A stretch of 64,000 nt of DNA from Gallibacterium faecale (lineage in GTDB: Bacteria; Pseudomonadota; Gammaproteobacteria; Enterobacterales; Pasteurellaceae). Position numbers and translations under genes: made by a program. The notes below the pieces were generated by a model. The model was not told where the DNA came from and did no database searches. It saw only the letters and a list, made by a program, of their open reading frames with translations. The DNA is taken from the NCBI RefSeq assembly GCF_027920745.1, contig NZ_JAQIBB010000046.1, forward strand, positions 1 to 64,000, in the 5' to 3' direction. Of the stretch, positions 44,938-53,206 are shown piece by piece; the first letter of the stretch is position 1, and each line of letters starts with the position of its first letter.

Positions 44938-45869
44938 TGGATATTCAACAATTAAAACAAGAAAAAATTGCCGTATTATTAGGTGGAAACTCTGCAGAAC
45001 GAGAAGTGTCATTAGTTTCTGGTGCGGCGGTATTAGAGGCATTACGTTCAGAAGGGTTTGATGCACATCCTGTAGATCCACAAACTTTTCCAGTTGAAGA
45101 GTTAAAAAAACAAGGCTTCCAACGTGTGTTTAATATTTTACATGGCCGTGGTGGTGAAGATGGTTCACTACAAGGATTATTAGAACAATTAGGTATTCCT
45201 TATACCGGGTGCGGTGTGATGGCATCCGCATTAACCATGGATAAAATGCGTACCAAATTATTATGGAAAGCCGTAGGATTACCTGTCGCTGAAATGGAAG
45301 TTATCACTCGTGAAACGCGTGCTACTTTAGATGCGCAAGCGATTGTTAACAAATTGGGCTTGCCATTGATGGTAAAACCCTCTTTAGAGGGGTCAAGTGT
45401 TGGTTTAACTAAAGTAAAAAAAGTAGAAGATCTTGCTGCCGCAGTTGATTTAGCGCTTACTCATGATGATACGGTGTTAATTGAGGAGTGGTTAGCGGGA
45501 CAAGAATTTTCTGTTCCTGTCCTTGATGGGGAAGTATTACCTTCTATTTTAATTAAACCAGCGGGTGAGTTTTATGATTATGAAGCAAAATATATTTCTG
45601 ATAATACGCAATATTTTTGCCCATCTGGTTTAAGTGAGCAACGTGAAGCTGAATTACGCCAATTAGTAAAACAAGCTTATGATATTGTTGGATGTCGAGG
45701 TTGGAGTCGCATTGATGTGATGACCGATGCTAAAGACCAATTTAGATTGGTTGAAGTAAATACTAATCCTGGTATGACAAGCCATAGCTTATTTCCAATG
45801 GCAGCGAAAGTCGTGGGGTATAGTTTTTCTCAATTAGTGGTTAAAATTTTGGAGTTAAGTGCTGAATGA
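44937..45869 (+). CDS. ddl: D-alanine--D-alanine ligase
   Basis: 310 residues (DdlB type by location). ATP-grasp: AVLLGGNSAEREVSL at the N-terminus, HGRGGEDGSLQG, LPLMVKPSLEGSSVG and the C-terminal VEVNTNPGMTSHSL with metal-ligand Glu/Asn. It supplies the dipeptide used by MurF. The end overlaps ftsQ by 4 bases (ATGA). Confidence 0.96.
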   Translation: MDIQQLKQEKIAVLLGGNSAEREVSLVSGAAVLEALRSEGFDAHPVDPQTFPVEELKKQGFQRVFNILHGRGGEDGSLQGLLEQLGIPYTGCGVMASALTMDKMRTKLLWKAVGLPVAEMEVITRETRATLDAQAIVNKLGLPLMVKPSLEGSSVGLTKVKKVEDLAAAVDLALTHDDTVLIEEWLAGQEFSVPVLDGEVLPSILIKPAGEFYDYEAKYISDNTQYFCPSGLSEQREAELRQLVKQAYDIVGCRGWSRIDVMTDAKDQFRLVEVNTNPGMTSHSLFPMAAKVVGYSFSQLVVKILELSAE

Positions 45870-46717
45870 GAAATCGTTCAAAATTTGTGTCACAAACTCG
45901 CCATCATAGAGCCTCTGTCGCATATTACAGCAAACCAGAAAAAAGTGAGCCAGTTATCAGTTTAAAAACTTGGCTGAAATTAGTTTTGTTTGCTGTGGTA
46001 GCTGGAATTCTTTATTACGGCTATTCGCACCGTATGGATCTATTTGAGAAAATGGATCCTTCTCCGATTCATTCATTTAACTTAAAAGGTAAACCTTTGT
46101 TTACCACTAATGATGATGTTAGAGAAATGCTAAAGAAATATGCGGATAGTCATCAAGGGCTAAGAGGTTATTTTGGGCAGGATGTTGAATCTATTGAAAA
46201 AATGTTTGAATCTTTATCTTGGATTAAAACAATTTCTATTAGAAAAATTTGGCCTGCTCAGTTAAATATTAGCGTAACGGAATATATTCCGGCAGCAAAA
46301 TGGAATGAGGTAAATTATCTAACCTCAGATGGAGTTATCTTTACCTTACCTAAAGGTAAAATTAATGATGATAATTTACCTCATTTATCTGGCCCTGATT
46401 TTCAAGGGGTAACTACGCTAAAAGCTTGGTATGAATTAAGTAAAATTTTAAAACCTAAAAATATGGGGTTAAAATTTGTTTCAATTGATGATAGGGGCTC
46501 GTGGAACGTAACCTTATCTAATGATATTATATTGAAGCTTGGACGAGGTGAGTGGAAAGATAAAATTGATCGCTTTTTAACGATTTATCCACAAATTGAA
46601 ATTCCTGAAAATAAAAAAATTGCATATATTGATTTGCGATATAATACTGGAGCAGCGGTTAGTTTTGCTGACGCACCGCAAAATACAGAAAAACAACAAA
46701 ATACATTAAGTGAATAA
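45866..46717 (+). CDS. ftsQ: Cell division protein FtsQ
   Basis: 283 residues. Basic cytoplasmic tail, one membrane segment (about 35-55), then a POTRA domain (IHSFNLKGKPLFTTNDDVRE region) and the beta domain with SWIKTISIRKIWPAQLNISVTEYIP split over residues 115-140, typical of FtsQ. It recruits FtsL/FtsB to the septum. The tail after residue 270 is Gln/Asn-rich and probably disordered. Confidence 0.93.
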   Translation: MRNRSKFVSQTRHHRASVAYYSKPEKSEPVISLKTWLKLVLFAVVAGILYYGYSHRMDLFEKMDPSPIHSFNLKGKPLFTTNDDVREMLKKYADSHQGLRGYFGQDVESIEKMFESLSWIKTISIRKIWPAQLNISVTEYIPAAKWNEVNYLTSDGVIFTLPKGKINDDNLPHLSGPDFQGVTTLKAWYELSKILKPKNMGLKFVSIDDRGSWNVTLSNDIILKLGRGEWKDKIDRFLTIYPQIEIPENKKIAYIDLRYNTGAAVSFADAPQNTEKQQNTLSE

Positions 46718-46722
46718 TAATT

Positions 46723-48021
46723 ATGGCTAAGATTGATGAACCACAAATAATTGTCGGCCTGGAAATAGGCACTTCAAAAGTTATCGCCGTTGTTGGGGAA
46801 TTATTGCCTGATGGTGTGGTGAATGTGATTGGTGTTGGTAGCTGCCCATCAAAAGGAATTGATAAAGGTAGTATTACTGATTTAGAAGCCGTGGTGAATT
46901 CAATTCGACGAGCAATTGAAGCAGCAGAATCAGTAGCAGATCTAAAATTGATTGCGCGTGTTACTTTAGCGATTACTGGTGAGCATATTCAAAGTCTGAA
47001 TGAAAGTGGTTTTGTTGCGTTATCAGGTGAGGTCACTCAAGCAGATATTGATGAAGCAATGCATATTGCAAGCTCAGTAAAAGTAGGTGATGGCTTAACA
47101 GTATTACATGTTATTCCACAAGAGTATTCAGTTGATCAACAAACAAATATTAAAAATCCACTAGGCTTACAGGGTGTACGTCTTACTGCCCAAGCTCATC
47201 TAATTGCTTGCCATCAAGATTGGTTGGTAAATTTACGGAAAGCAGTTGAGCGTAGTGGCTTAAAAGTGGATGAAATTGTATTTTCTGGTCTGGCGTCAAG
47301 TTATTCAGTATTAAGTGAAGAAGAAAAAGAACTTGGTGTATGCTTAATTGATATTGGAGCAGGCACAATGGATATTTTAGTCTTCACTGATGGTGCATTA
47401 CGTTATAGTAAAGTGATTCCATATGCTGGAAATCGTGTGACTGATGATGTTGCGCAAGGTATTTTTACTTCCAGAACCAATGCAGAAAATATTAAAGTAA
47501 ATTACGGCAGTGCGGTGTTGTTATCAACGCCAGAAAAACGCAATGCTTCTGAAAAAATTATTGAAGTACCAGGGATCGGTGGCCGTCCATCAAGAGTATT
47601 AACTAAAGAGTCTTTGTCTATTATTACTTCAGCGCGTTATAAAGAGCTATTAACCCTAGTGGATAAAGAGTTACACCAATTAAAAAGACACCTTAAGGAG
47701 AACAATGTGTCATCTGAGTTAATTGCAGGCATTGTTTTGACTGGTGGTGGTGCATTAATTGATGGTATGTTGGATTGTGCAACAGAAGTCTTTGGTCAAC
47801 AAGTCCAGGTAAAAATTGGTACGCCATTGAATATCACAGGATTAACAGATTATGTTGATAAACCACAATATGCAACTGTGTTAGGTTTATTACAATATAC
47901 TTATTATCAAGGTTCTGGAGTACAGCCACAAATCAAAGGAATAACCGGAGAAGTGTCAAAAACAAACAAAATCGGTAATTTATTTAAAAAATTTATTGAT
48001 AAAGTGAAGTCTGAATTTTGA
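46723..48021 (+). CDS. ftsA: Cell division protein FtsA
   Basis: 432 residues. Actin-like ATPase: GLEIGTSKVIAVVGE (about 13-27), the 1C domain, LIDIGAGTMDILVF (phosphate 2) and VLTGGGALIDGM (adenosine). The C-terminal amphipathic helix (LFKKFIDKVKSEF) binds the membrane. It anchors FtsZ filaments. The next gene, ftsZ, follows after 73 bases that may hold a promoter. Confidence 0.96.
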   Translation: MAKIDEPQIIVGLEIGTSKVIAVVGELLPDGVVNVIGVGSCPSKGIDKGSITDLEAVVNSIRRAIEAAESVADLKLIARVTLAITGEHIQSLNESGFVALSGEVTQADIDEAMHIASSVKVGDGLTVLHVIPQEYSVDQQTNIKNPLGLQGVRLTAQAHLIACHQDWLVNLRKAVERSGLKVDEIVFSGLASSYSVLSEEEKELGVCLIDIGAGTMDILVFTDGALRYSKVIPYAGNRVTDDVAQGIFTSRTNAENIKVNYGSAVLLSTPEKRNASEKIIEVPGIGGRPSRVLTKESLSIITSARYKELLTLVDKELHQLKRHLKENNVSSELIAGIVLTGGGALIDGMLDCATEVFGQQVQVKIGTPLNITGLTDYVDKPQYATVLGLLQYTYYQGSGVQPQIKGITGEVSKTNKIGNLFKKFIDKVKSEF

Positions 48022-48033
48022 TATTCTCTATTT

Positions 48034-48062
48034 TTGGCATACAATAAACAGAATGTCATAAT
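48034..48062 (+). promoter_or_regulatory. Possible internal ftsZ promoter
   Basis: TTGGCA (48034-48039), 17-bp spacer, CATAAT (48057-48062), in the 73-bp ftsA-ftsZ gap. Extra ftsZ promoters in this place are known in other bacteria; here only the sequence match supports it. Confidence 0.45.
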
Positions 48063-48094
48063 GTTTTTTAATGGTTATATAAGAGAGAGCAAAT

Positions 48095-49309
48095 ATGTTA
48101 TTTGAGCCTATTGATGAAATAGTCCAGGATGCAGTCATCAAAGTCATCGGTGTTGGTGGCGGTGGTGGTAACGCATTGAACCATATGGTACAGGATGAAT
48201 TCAAAGGAGTTGAGTTTTTTTCAGTGAATACTGATGCCCAAGCGTTACGTAAAAGTTTAGCTCAACAAACTATCCAAATTGGTGCTGAAATTACTAAAGG
48301 ACTTGGAGCTGGTGCAAAACCAGAAGTTGGCCGCCAAGCAGCCGAAGAAGATCGTGAAGCATTACGCAATATGTTGGAAGGTGCTGATATGGTATTTATC
48401 GCTGCAGGAATGGGCGGTGGTACAGGGACTGGTGCGGCGCCAATTATTGCTGAAGTGGCAAAAGAATTAGGTATTTTGACAGTTGCTGTAGTAACAAAAC
48501 CTTTCAAATTTGAAGGAAAAAAACGGATGCAATTTGCTGAAGCGGGCATCCAAGAATTGGCTAAATACGTTGACTCTCTAATTACAATTCCAAATGATAA
48601 ATTATTAAAAGTTTTAGGTAAGAATATCTCTTTCCTTGACGCATTAGCGGCTGCGAACGACGTATTACGTAATGCAGTACGTGGTATTTCAGATATCATT
48701 ACTTCACCAGGGTTAATTAACGTTGACTTTGCTGACGTAAAAACTGTGATGTCTGAAATGGGATATGCAATGATGGGAACAGGAATTGCTTCTGGCGAAG
48801 TTGGTGATGGCCGTGCAGAGAAAGCTGCTCAAGAAGCGATTGCTAGCCCATTATTAGAAGATATTGATATTTCTGGCGCTAAAGGTGTATTGGTAAATAT
48901 TACTACTAGCGGTTTTAATTTTGCGATGGGCGAATTTGAAGCGGTAGGTGAAACTATCCATGCATTTGCTGCAGAAGATGCGACTGTAGTGATTGGTACC
49001 AGTGTGAATCCAGAATTACCAGAAGATGAATTACGTGTGACAATTGTGGCGACTGGTATTGGTGGTCGCAATGTAAATGGTGAACCACGTATTGAGATCG
49101 TGGCAAATAATACACAAGCACAAGATGCAAAAGGTAATTTTGGCGGCTATAAATTACCACCATTAGGTGAAACAACTCGTGCTGAACAATTTAGAGCAAC
49201 TGAAGGTTCAGTAGGAACTGCAAATAATGGTAATGCAGTGAAGAAAACTGCATTAGAAGAGGCAAAATTATTTGATTTGCCAACATTCTTGCGTGAGAAC
49301 GCAAATTAA
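48095..49309 (+). CDS. ftsZ: Cell division GTPase FtsZ
   Basis: 404 residues. IKVIGVGGGGGNALNHM (about 16-32), tubulin signature GGGTGTGAAP (about 109-118), T7 loop NVDFADVKTVM, disordered linker and the C-terminal conserved peptide FDLPTFLREN used by FtsA and ZipA. It polymerises into the Z-ring. RBS AGAGAGAG is 8 bases ahead of the ATG. Confidence 0.97.
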   Translation: MLFEPIDEIVQDAVIKVIGVGGGGGNALNHMVQDEFKGVEFFSVNTDAQALRKSLAQQTIQIGAEITKGLGAGAKPEVGRQAAEEDREALRNMLEGADMVFIAAGMGGGTGTGAAPIIAEVAKELGILTVAVVTKPFKFEGKKRMQFAEAGIQELAKYVDSLITIPNDKLLKVLGKNISFLDALAAANDVLRNAVRGISDIITSPGLINVDFADVKTVMSEMGYAMMGTGIASGEVGDGRAEKAAQEAIASPLLEDIDISGAKGVLVNITTSGFNFAMGEFEAVGETIHAFAAEDATVVIGTSVNPELPEDELRVTIVATGIGGRNVNGEPRIEIVANNTQAQDAKGNFGGYKLPPLGETTRAEQFRATEGSVGTANNGNAVKKTALEEAKLFDLPTFLRENAN

Positions 49310-49365
49310 TTTTGTAAAAATGAAAAGTTTCAATGAACTATAAATCATTGATAACTGGAGTAATT

Positions 49366-50283
49366 ATGATTAAACAAAGAACGCTAAAACAAAGTGTAAA
49401 AGTAACAGGAATCGGACTTCACAGTGGTAAAAAAGTGACATTAACTTTACGCCCTGCACCTGTAAATACAGGCGTAATTTATTGTCGTACTGATTTGCCA
49501 GAAGTCGTTTCTTTTGCAGCTGATCCTCATTTGATCCGTGATACAACACTTTGTACTTGCATGATCAATGATGACGGCGTGCGTATTTCTACTGTTGAGC
49601 ATCTTAATTCGGCATTAGCTGGTTTAGGTATTGATAACATTATCATTGAAGTGGATGCACCAGAAATTCCAATTATGGATGGAAGTGCAAGTCCTTTTGT
49701 TTACTTATTGTTAGATGCAGGCATTGAAGAGCAAGAGGCAGCGAAAAAATTTATTCGTATTAGAAAAGCAATTCGTGTTGAAGATGGTGATAAATGGGCA
49801 GAGTTTAAACCATATAATGGCTTTAAATTAGATTTTACGATTAATTTTAAACATCCTGCGATTAGCAATGATGTGGCATATTATCAATTAGATTTTTCAA
49901 CCAAAGCCTTTATTCAACAAATTAGCCGTGCAAGAACATTCGGTTTTATGCGTGATATTGAATATTTACAATCTCATGGTCTTGCATTAGGTGGTAGTTT
50001 AGATAATGCTATCGTGTTAGATGACTATCGCATTTTGAATGAAGAAGGTTTACGTTTTAAAGACGAATTAGTTCGTCATAAATTGCTTGATGCGATTGGT
50101 GACCTTTATATGGCAGGCCATAACATTATTGGTGAATTTACTGCATATAAATCAGGACACGATTTAAATAATAAATTAATCCGTGCTGTATTAGCAGATC
50201 AAGAAGCTTGGGAACTTGTATCTTTCGATGAAAAAGAACAAGCAACACAAGGTTACTTGGCACCTAATCAAGTATTAATTTAA
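49366..50283 (+). CDS. lpxC: UDP-3-O-acyl-GlcNAc deacetylase LpxC
   Basis: 305 residues from ATG 49366 behind CTGGAG, matching E. coli LpxC length exactly. Zinc-ligand regions VEHLNSALAGLG (near residue 79) and HKLLDAIGDLYMAG (His and Asp near 238-242), plus the catalytic GHDLNNKLI histidine. First committed step of lipid A synthesis. Last gene of the dcw cluster; a terminator follows. Confidence 0.96.
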   Translation: MIKQRTLKQSVKVTGIGLHSGKKVTLTLRPAPVNTGVIYCRTDLPEVVSFAADPHLIRDTTLCTCMINDDGVRISTVEHLNSALAGLGIDNIIIEVDAPEIPIMDGSASPFVYLLLDAGIEEQEAAKKFIRIRKAIRVEDGDKWAEFKPYNGFKLDFTINFKHPAISNDVAYYQLDFSTKAFIQQISRARTFGFMRDIEYLQSHGLALGGSLDNAIVLDDYRILNEEGLRFKDELVRHKLLDAIGDLYMAGHNIIGEFTAYKSGHDLNNKLIRAVLADQEAWELVSFDEKEQATQGYLAPNQVLI

Positions 50284-50318
50284 TTATTTATAAACAAACT
50301 CTCTTATAACCTTAATGA

Positions 50319-50356
50319 GAAACGCACTAAACTAACAAGTTAAGTGCGTTTTTTAT
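50319..50356 (+). terminator. Terminator of the dcw cluster after lpxC
   Basis: AACGCACT (50321-50328) and AGTGCGTT (50343-50350), with an inner ACT/AGT pairing, followed by a T-run. It closes the mraZ-lpxC transcript. Confidence 0.85.
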
Positions 50357-50409
50357 TTTCAATGCTATATTTTCTAAACAGATTAGATAGTAAATAGGAA
50401 GGAAATAAA

Positions 50410-50805
50410 ATGGTGAAGCAAGGTATCAATATTCTTGGAATTGGTAAGGCGTTACCGACAAAAGTTGTGTTATCAACGGATATAGATAAGCGTAATCATC
50501 TTTCGTTAGGGGTAACAGAAAAAGTAACAGGATTAGCAAAAAGGTGCTTTTTAGCGGAAGAGTAGACAGCAGAGGCTTTACTGGATCAAGCGATTAGAGA
50601 AGTATTAGCAGAAGCTAATCTCCAAGTTGATGATATATGTATTATTAATGCTAGTGCGATTGATCAACAAGCTATTCCCTTTAACTCTGCTTCAACTCAC
50701 CGTTTATTAAATCCTAGCAAACCTATAGCTGGGTTTTATATTAATATGACCTGTCTTAGTGTCCTTAGGGCTTTTGATATTGAATATGATGGGAAATACA
50801 ATTAA
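50410..50805 (+). pseudogene. FabH-like beta-ketoacyl synthase III remnant
   Basis: A good RBS (AGGAAGGAAA) and ATG open a frame reading ILGIGKALPTKVVLSTDID, then an in-frame TAG at 50563-50565 (codon 52), then LLDQAIREVLAEANLQVDD and the region with NMTCLSVLRAFDI, which contains the active-site Cys context of KAS III enzymes. After that the sequence departs into EYDGKYN and stops, so more than half of the gene (including catalytic His and Asn) is missing. A deletion has joined it to the tail of another gene whose stop overlaps the next ATG (TAATG). It is non-functional. Confidence 0.75.
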
Positions 50806-51893
50806 TGTTTAAGAATATATTAGCAAAACTTTTTGATATATTTAAGCAATATCATTCAAAAGAGATGATTGCTAATTTAGATACTAAAGTTATTAAATAT
50901 AAACTGAATGAAGTTGAAATTATTACTACCGTAGTTGATGATATTAAGCCTAACTGTTATGTTGTTTCGATATATAATGCAACCGTTGCCTATGCAGAAG
51001 ATGAGTTAAGTAAAATAACGATAAAATATCAGAAAATAATTTCAAAAATTCTTATTAAACTGTTTAGCTTTATTTTAAAAGTTATCAATATAGATAAAAT
51101 ACAAATGTTGAATAATTATATGTTATCAACAAATTTTTATCCTGAATCATTTAATAGTATTGATTTGCAAAAATTGAGAGAAATGGCAATCAATGACTAT
51201 CCAGCTCATACACTGCTATTGCGTAGTGTGAATAATATCCAAAATCATCGTTTGTATTGTAATTTGTTAAAAGATAATTGGTTACCTATTACATTTAGGC
51301 AAGTTTACTTATTTAATGATTATTCTGAATGTGATAAACATATTAATTATCGAAGAGATAAAAAATTAAGGGATGATAAACGTTATGAATTTATAGAAGT
51401 AGATATAGAGAATTTTGCTTTATTTGAAAGAGCAGTAGCACTTTATAATCAACTTTATCTAGATAAATATTCTCAACATAATGTACAATTTACTCCATTA
51501 TATTTACAAGAATTAGTAAAAAAAGAGATTCTACATTTAAGAATGCTTTATGATCATAAATATAATAAATATGTTGGTGTGGTCGGCTTGATTGGAGAAG
51601 ATAATATAGTGACCGCTCCTATTGTTGGTTATGATTTTAGTTATTCTAAAAAAGAGGCGTTATATCGTAGGGTGATTGCTTATGCGATGGAATATGCTAG
51701 AGATAATAAGTTACAACTTAATTTAAGTTCTGGTGCTGGGCAATTTAAAGTAAGACGTGGAGCAACAGCAGAATTAGAATATGTTTTTGTTTATACAAAA
51801 CATTTATCAATAGTAAAAAGAGTAATTTGGTATCTAGTGAGTATTATCACTAATTACTTTTATGCAGGATTATTGAAAAAACTAAAACTATAA
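50805..51893 (+). CDS. Unrecognised protein with GNAT-like acyltransferase domain
   Basis: 362 residues, more AT-rich than its neighbours. I do not know its family. Residues about 195-330 look like a GNAT/FemAB-type acyltransferase: YVGVVGLIGEDNIVTAPIVGYD as central strands, a helix with ALYRRVIAYAMEYARDN, and LSSGAGQFKVRRGATAELEY resembling the acetyl-CoA-fold ending. The C-terminus (about 335-355) is hydrophobic and could touch the membrane. The ATG overlaps the stop of the broken FabH-like gene, so it once belonged to a longer acyl-chain operon. It is intact, but expression now depends on the remnant's promoter. Confidence 0.7.
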   Translation: MFKNILAKLFDIFKQYHSKEMIANLDTKVIKYKLNEVEIITTVVDDIKPNCYVVSIYNATVAYAEDELSKITIKYQKIISKILIKLFSFILKVINIDKIQMLNNYMLSTNFYPESFNSIDLQKLREMAINDYPAHTLLLRSVNNIQNHRLYCNLLKDNWLPITFRQVYLFNDYSECDKHINYRRDKKLRDDKRYEFIEVDIENFALFERAVALYNQLYLDKYSQHNVQFTPLYLQELVKKEILHLRMLYDHKYNKYVGVVGLIGEDNIVTAPIVGYDFSYSKKEALYRRVIAYAMEYARDNKLQLNLSSGAGQFKVRRGATAELEYVFVYTKHLSIVKRVIWYLVSIITNYFYAGLLKKLKL

Positions 51894-51916
51894 TTTAGCA
51901 ATATTTTAAAGGTATA

Positions 51917-51947
51917 AAGGTTAGGGCAGTTTAACCACCCTAGCCTT
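51917..51947. terminator. Convergent hairpin between acyltransferase-like gene and nitroreductase
   Basis: AAGGTTAGGG (51917-51926) and CCCTAGCCTT (51938-51947) form a 10-bp stem with one G-T pair. No clean T-run on either side, so strength is uncertain. Confidence 0.45.
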
Positions 51948-51956
51948 ATTGATTGA

Positions 51957-52619
51957 TTATTTAACCCATTGAACAATATCTTGGAGTGCTTGACGAGTTT
52001 TAGCCGGTTGTTCTTCATCACGATAACCAAAGCCAACCATCACAGATACACCAAAGTGTTGTGGATCTAAAACACCTTCTTCAATTAAAATATTTTCAAC
52101 TGCTTCACGATTAAATCCTTCGATTGGACAAGAATCAATTCCCATCATAGCTGCCGCAGTCATCATATTTGCCATAGCGATATATGTTTGTTTGCTTGCC
52201 CAGTCAAATAAACTGGTATCGCTGTCTGCGATAGTAAAGTCTTTGGTTTGCCACTCTTTGAATAAACTGCTCATTCTTTCAATAATTTCACGTGGTTTAT
52301 GCTGAATATCGGTCATGATATGCTCTAAATAAGCTGAACCATAACGAACGTCATCTTGTTTACGCGCTAAGATAATGACAAAGTGACTTGCTCCCTCAAG
52401 GCTTCTTTTGGCACCCCATGCTACGGGAGCAAGTTTATCTTTAATAGTTTGTTTTTCAATGACGAGGAATTTCCAAGGCTCAAATCCAAAAGAACTTGGA
52501 GAAAGGCGAGCTACTTCTAAAAGTGTTTGGAAATCTTGTTCACTAATAATTTTGTTAGGATTAAATTTTTTACAAGCATAACGAAATTGGAAAGGTTTAA
52601 GTACATCTACATTATTCAT
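51957..52619 (-). CDS. NAD(P)H-dependent nitroreductase (NfsB-like)
   Basis: 220 residues from ATG 52619 behind AAAGGTGAT. Flavin-binding features of the nitroreductase fold: FRYACKKFNPNK (residues 13-24), RLSPSSFGFEPWKFLVIE, a central SLFDWASKQTYIAMANMM helix and the C-terminal VMVGFGYRDEEQPAKTR. It would reduce nitroaromatics, quinones or flavins in a FMN-bound dimer. It is divergent from an HxlR-type regulator, a pairing known in other bacteria. Confidence 0.88.
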   Translation of the reverse strand: MNNVDVLKPFQFRYACKKFNPNKIISEQDFQTLLEVARLSPSSFGFEPWKFLVIEKQTIKDKLAPVAWGAKRSLEGASHFVIILARKQDDVRYGSAYLEHIMTDIQHKPREIIERMSSLFKEWQTKDFTIADSDTSLFDWASKQTYIAMANMMTAAAMMGIDSCPIEGFNREAVENILIEEGVLDPQHFGVSVMVGFGYRDEEQPAKTRQALQDIVQWVK

Positions 52620-52659
52620 TTTATTATCACCTTTTGTGTTTAACAAATTAGGCGGGCAC

Positions 52660-52706
52660 TATATCACCATACAGCAATAATGGAAAGTACGCACAGAAGT
52701 GATATA
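52660..52706. promoter_or_regulatory. Inverted repeat in the nitroreductase/HxlR divergent region
   Basis: TATATCAC (52660-52667) and GTGATATA (52699-52706) are perfect inverted repeats 31 bp apart. A direct ACTTAA repeat follows (52713 and 52723). Either could be the regulator's operator; there is no functional support. Confidence 0.35.
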
Positions 52707-52790
52707 TAATATACTTAATTTTACTTAAATATCATTTTTATACTATTGGTTTTGCCATTAATGATGAATAAAAAATTTGGAGTACACACT

Positions 52791-53165
52791 ATGCAATCAG
52801 AAGAAATAAATGTACATACTATGACCCCTAATTGTTCGGATCAACCTTGTCCGATTGAAATTGCATTAGACATTATTGGTGGAAAATGGAAAGGAGTAAT
52901 TTTATATCGGCTATTAGGTGGGACTAAACGATTTAATGAATTACAAAAACTGTGTCGAAATATTACGCAACGTACTCTCACTTTACAGTTACGCAGTTTA
53001 GAAAATGATGGCTTAGTGAAACGGACAGTGTATGCAGAAGTACCGCCACGTGTAGAATATACCCTGACACCATTAGGTGCATCTATGGAGCCAATTATTC
53101 AAGCGTTATTTGATTGGGGTGTGGAATATAAGCAAAAGATTAATAATCAGAATGTAACGGAATAA
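52791..53165 (+). CDS. HxlR-family transcriptional regulator with N-terminal cysteines
   Basis: 124 residues from ATG 52791, 8 bases after GGAG; ATGs at 52761 and 52764 would give a longer N-terminus without a site. Winged helix: CPIEIALDIIGGKWKGVIL (20-38), KRFNELQKLCRNITQRTLTLQLR (recognition part) and VPPRVEYTLTPLG wing. Cys15 and Cys20 precede the first helix, where HypR- and YodB-like members carry their redox-sensing cysteine. It probably represses the divergent nitroreductase gene until disulfide or quinone stress. Confidence 0.85.
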   Translation: MQSEEINVHTMTPNCSDQPCPIEIALDIIGGKWKGVILYRLLGGTKRFNELQKLCRNITQRTLTLQLRSLENDGLVKRTVYAEVPPRVEYTLTPLGASMEPIIQALFDWGVEYKQKINNQNVTE

Positions 53166-53175
53166 TTATAAGTAA

Positions 53176-53206
53176 GGGGAATTTTGTTTAAATTCCCTAT
53201 TTTTTC
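53176..53206. terminator. Terminator between HxlR gene and sensor kinase
   Basis: GGGAATTT and AAATTCCC (53177-53184 and 53190-53197) with TTTT-rich sequence on the right; ends the regulator transcript and possibly that of the convergent kinase. Confidence 0.75.

Noticed and set aside
48262..48699. 145-codon minus-strand frame within ftsZ
   Set aside because: Antisense shadow of a highly conserved gene; caused by codon bias.
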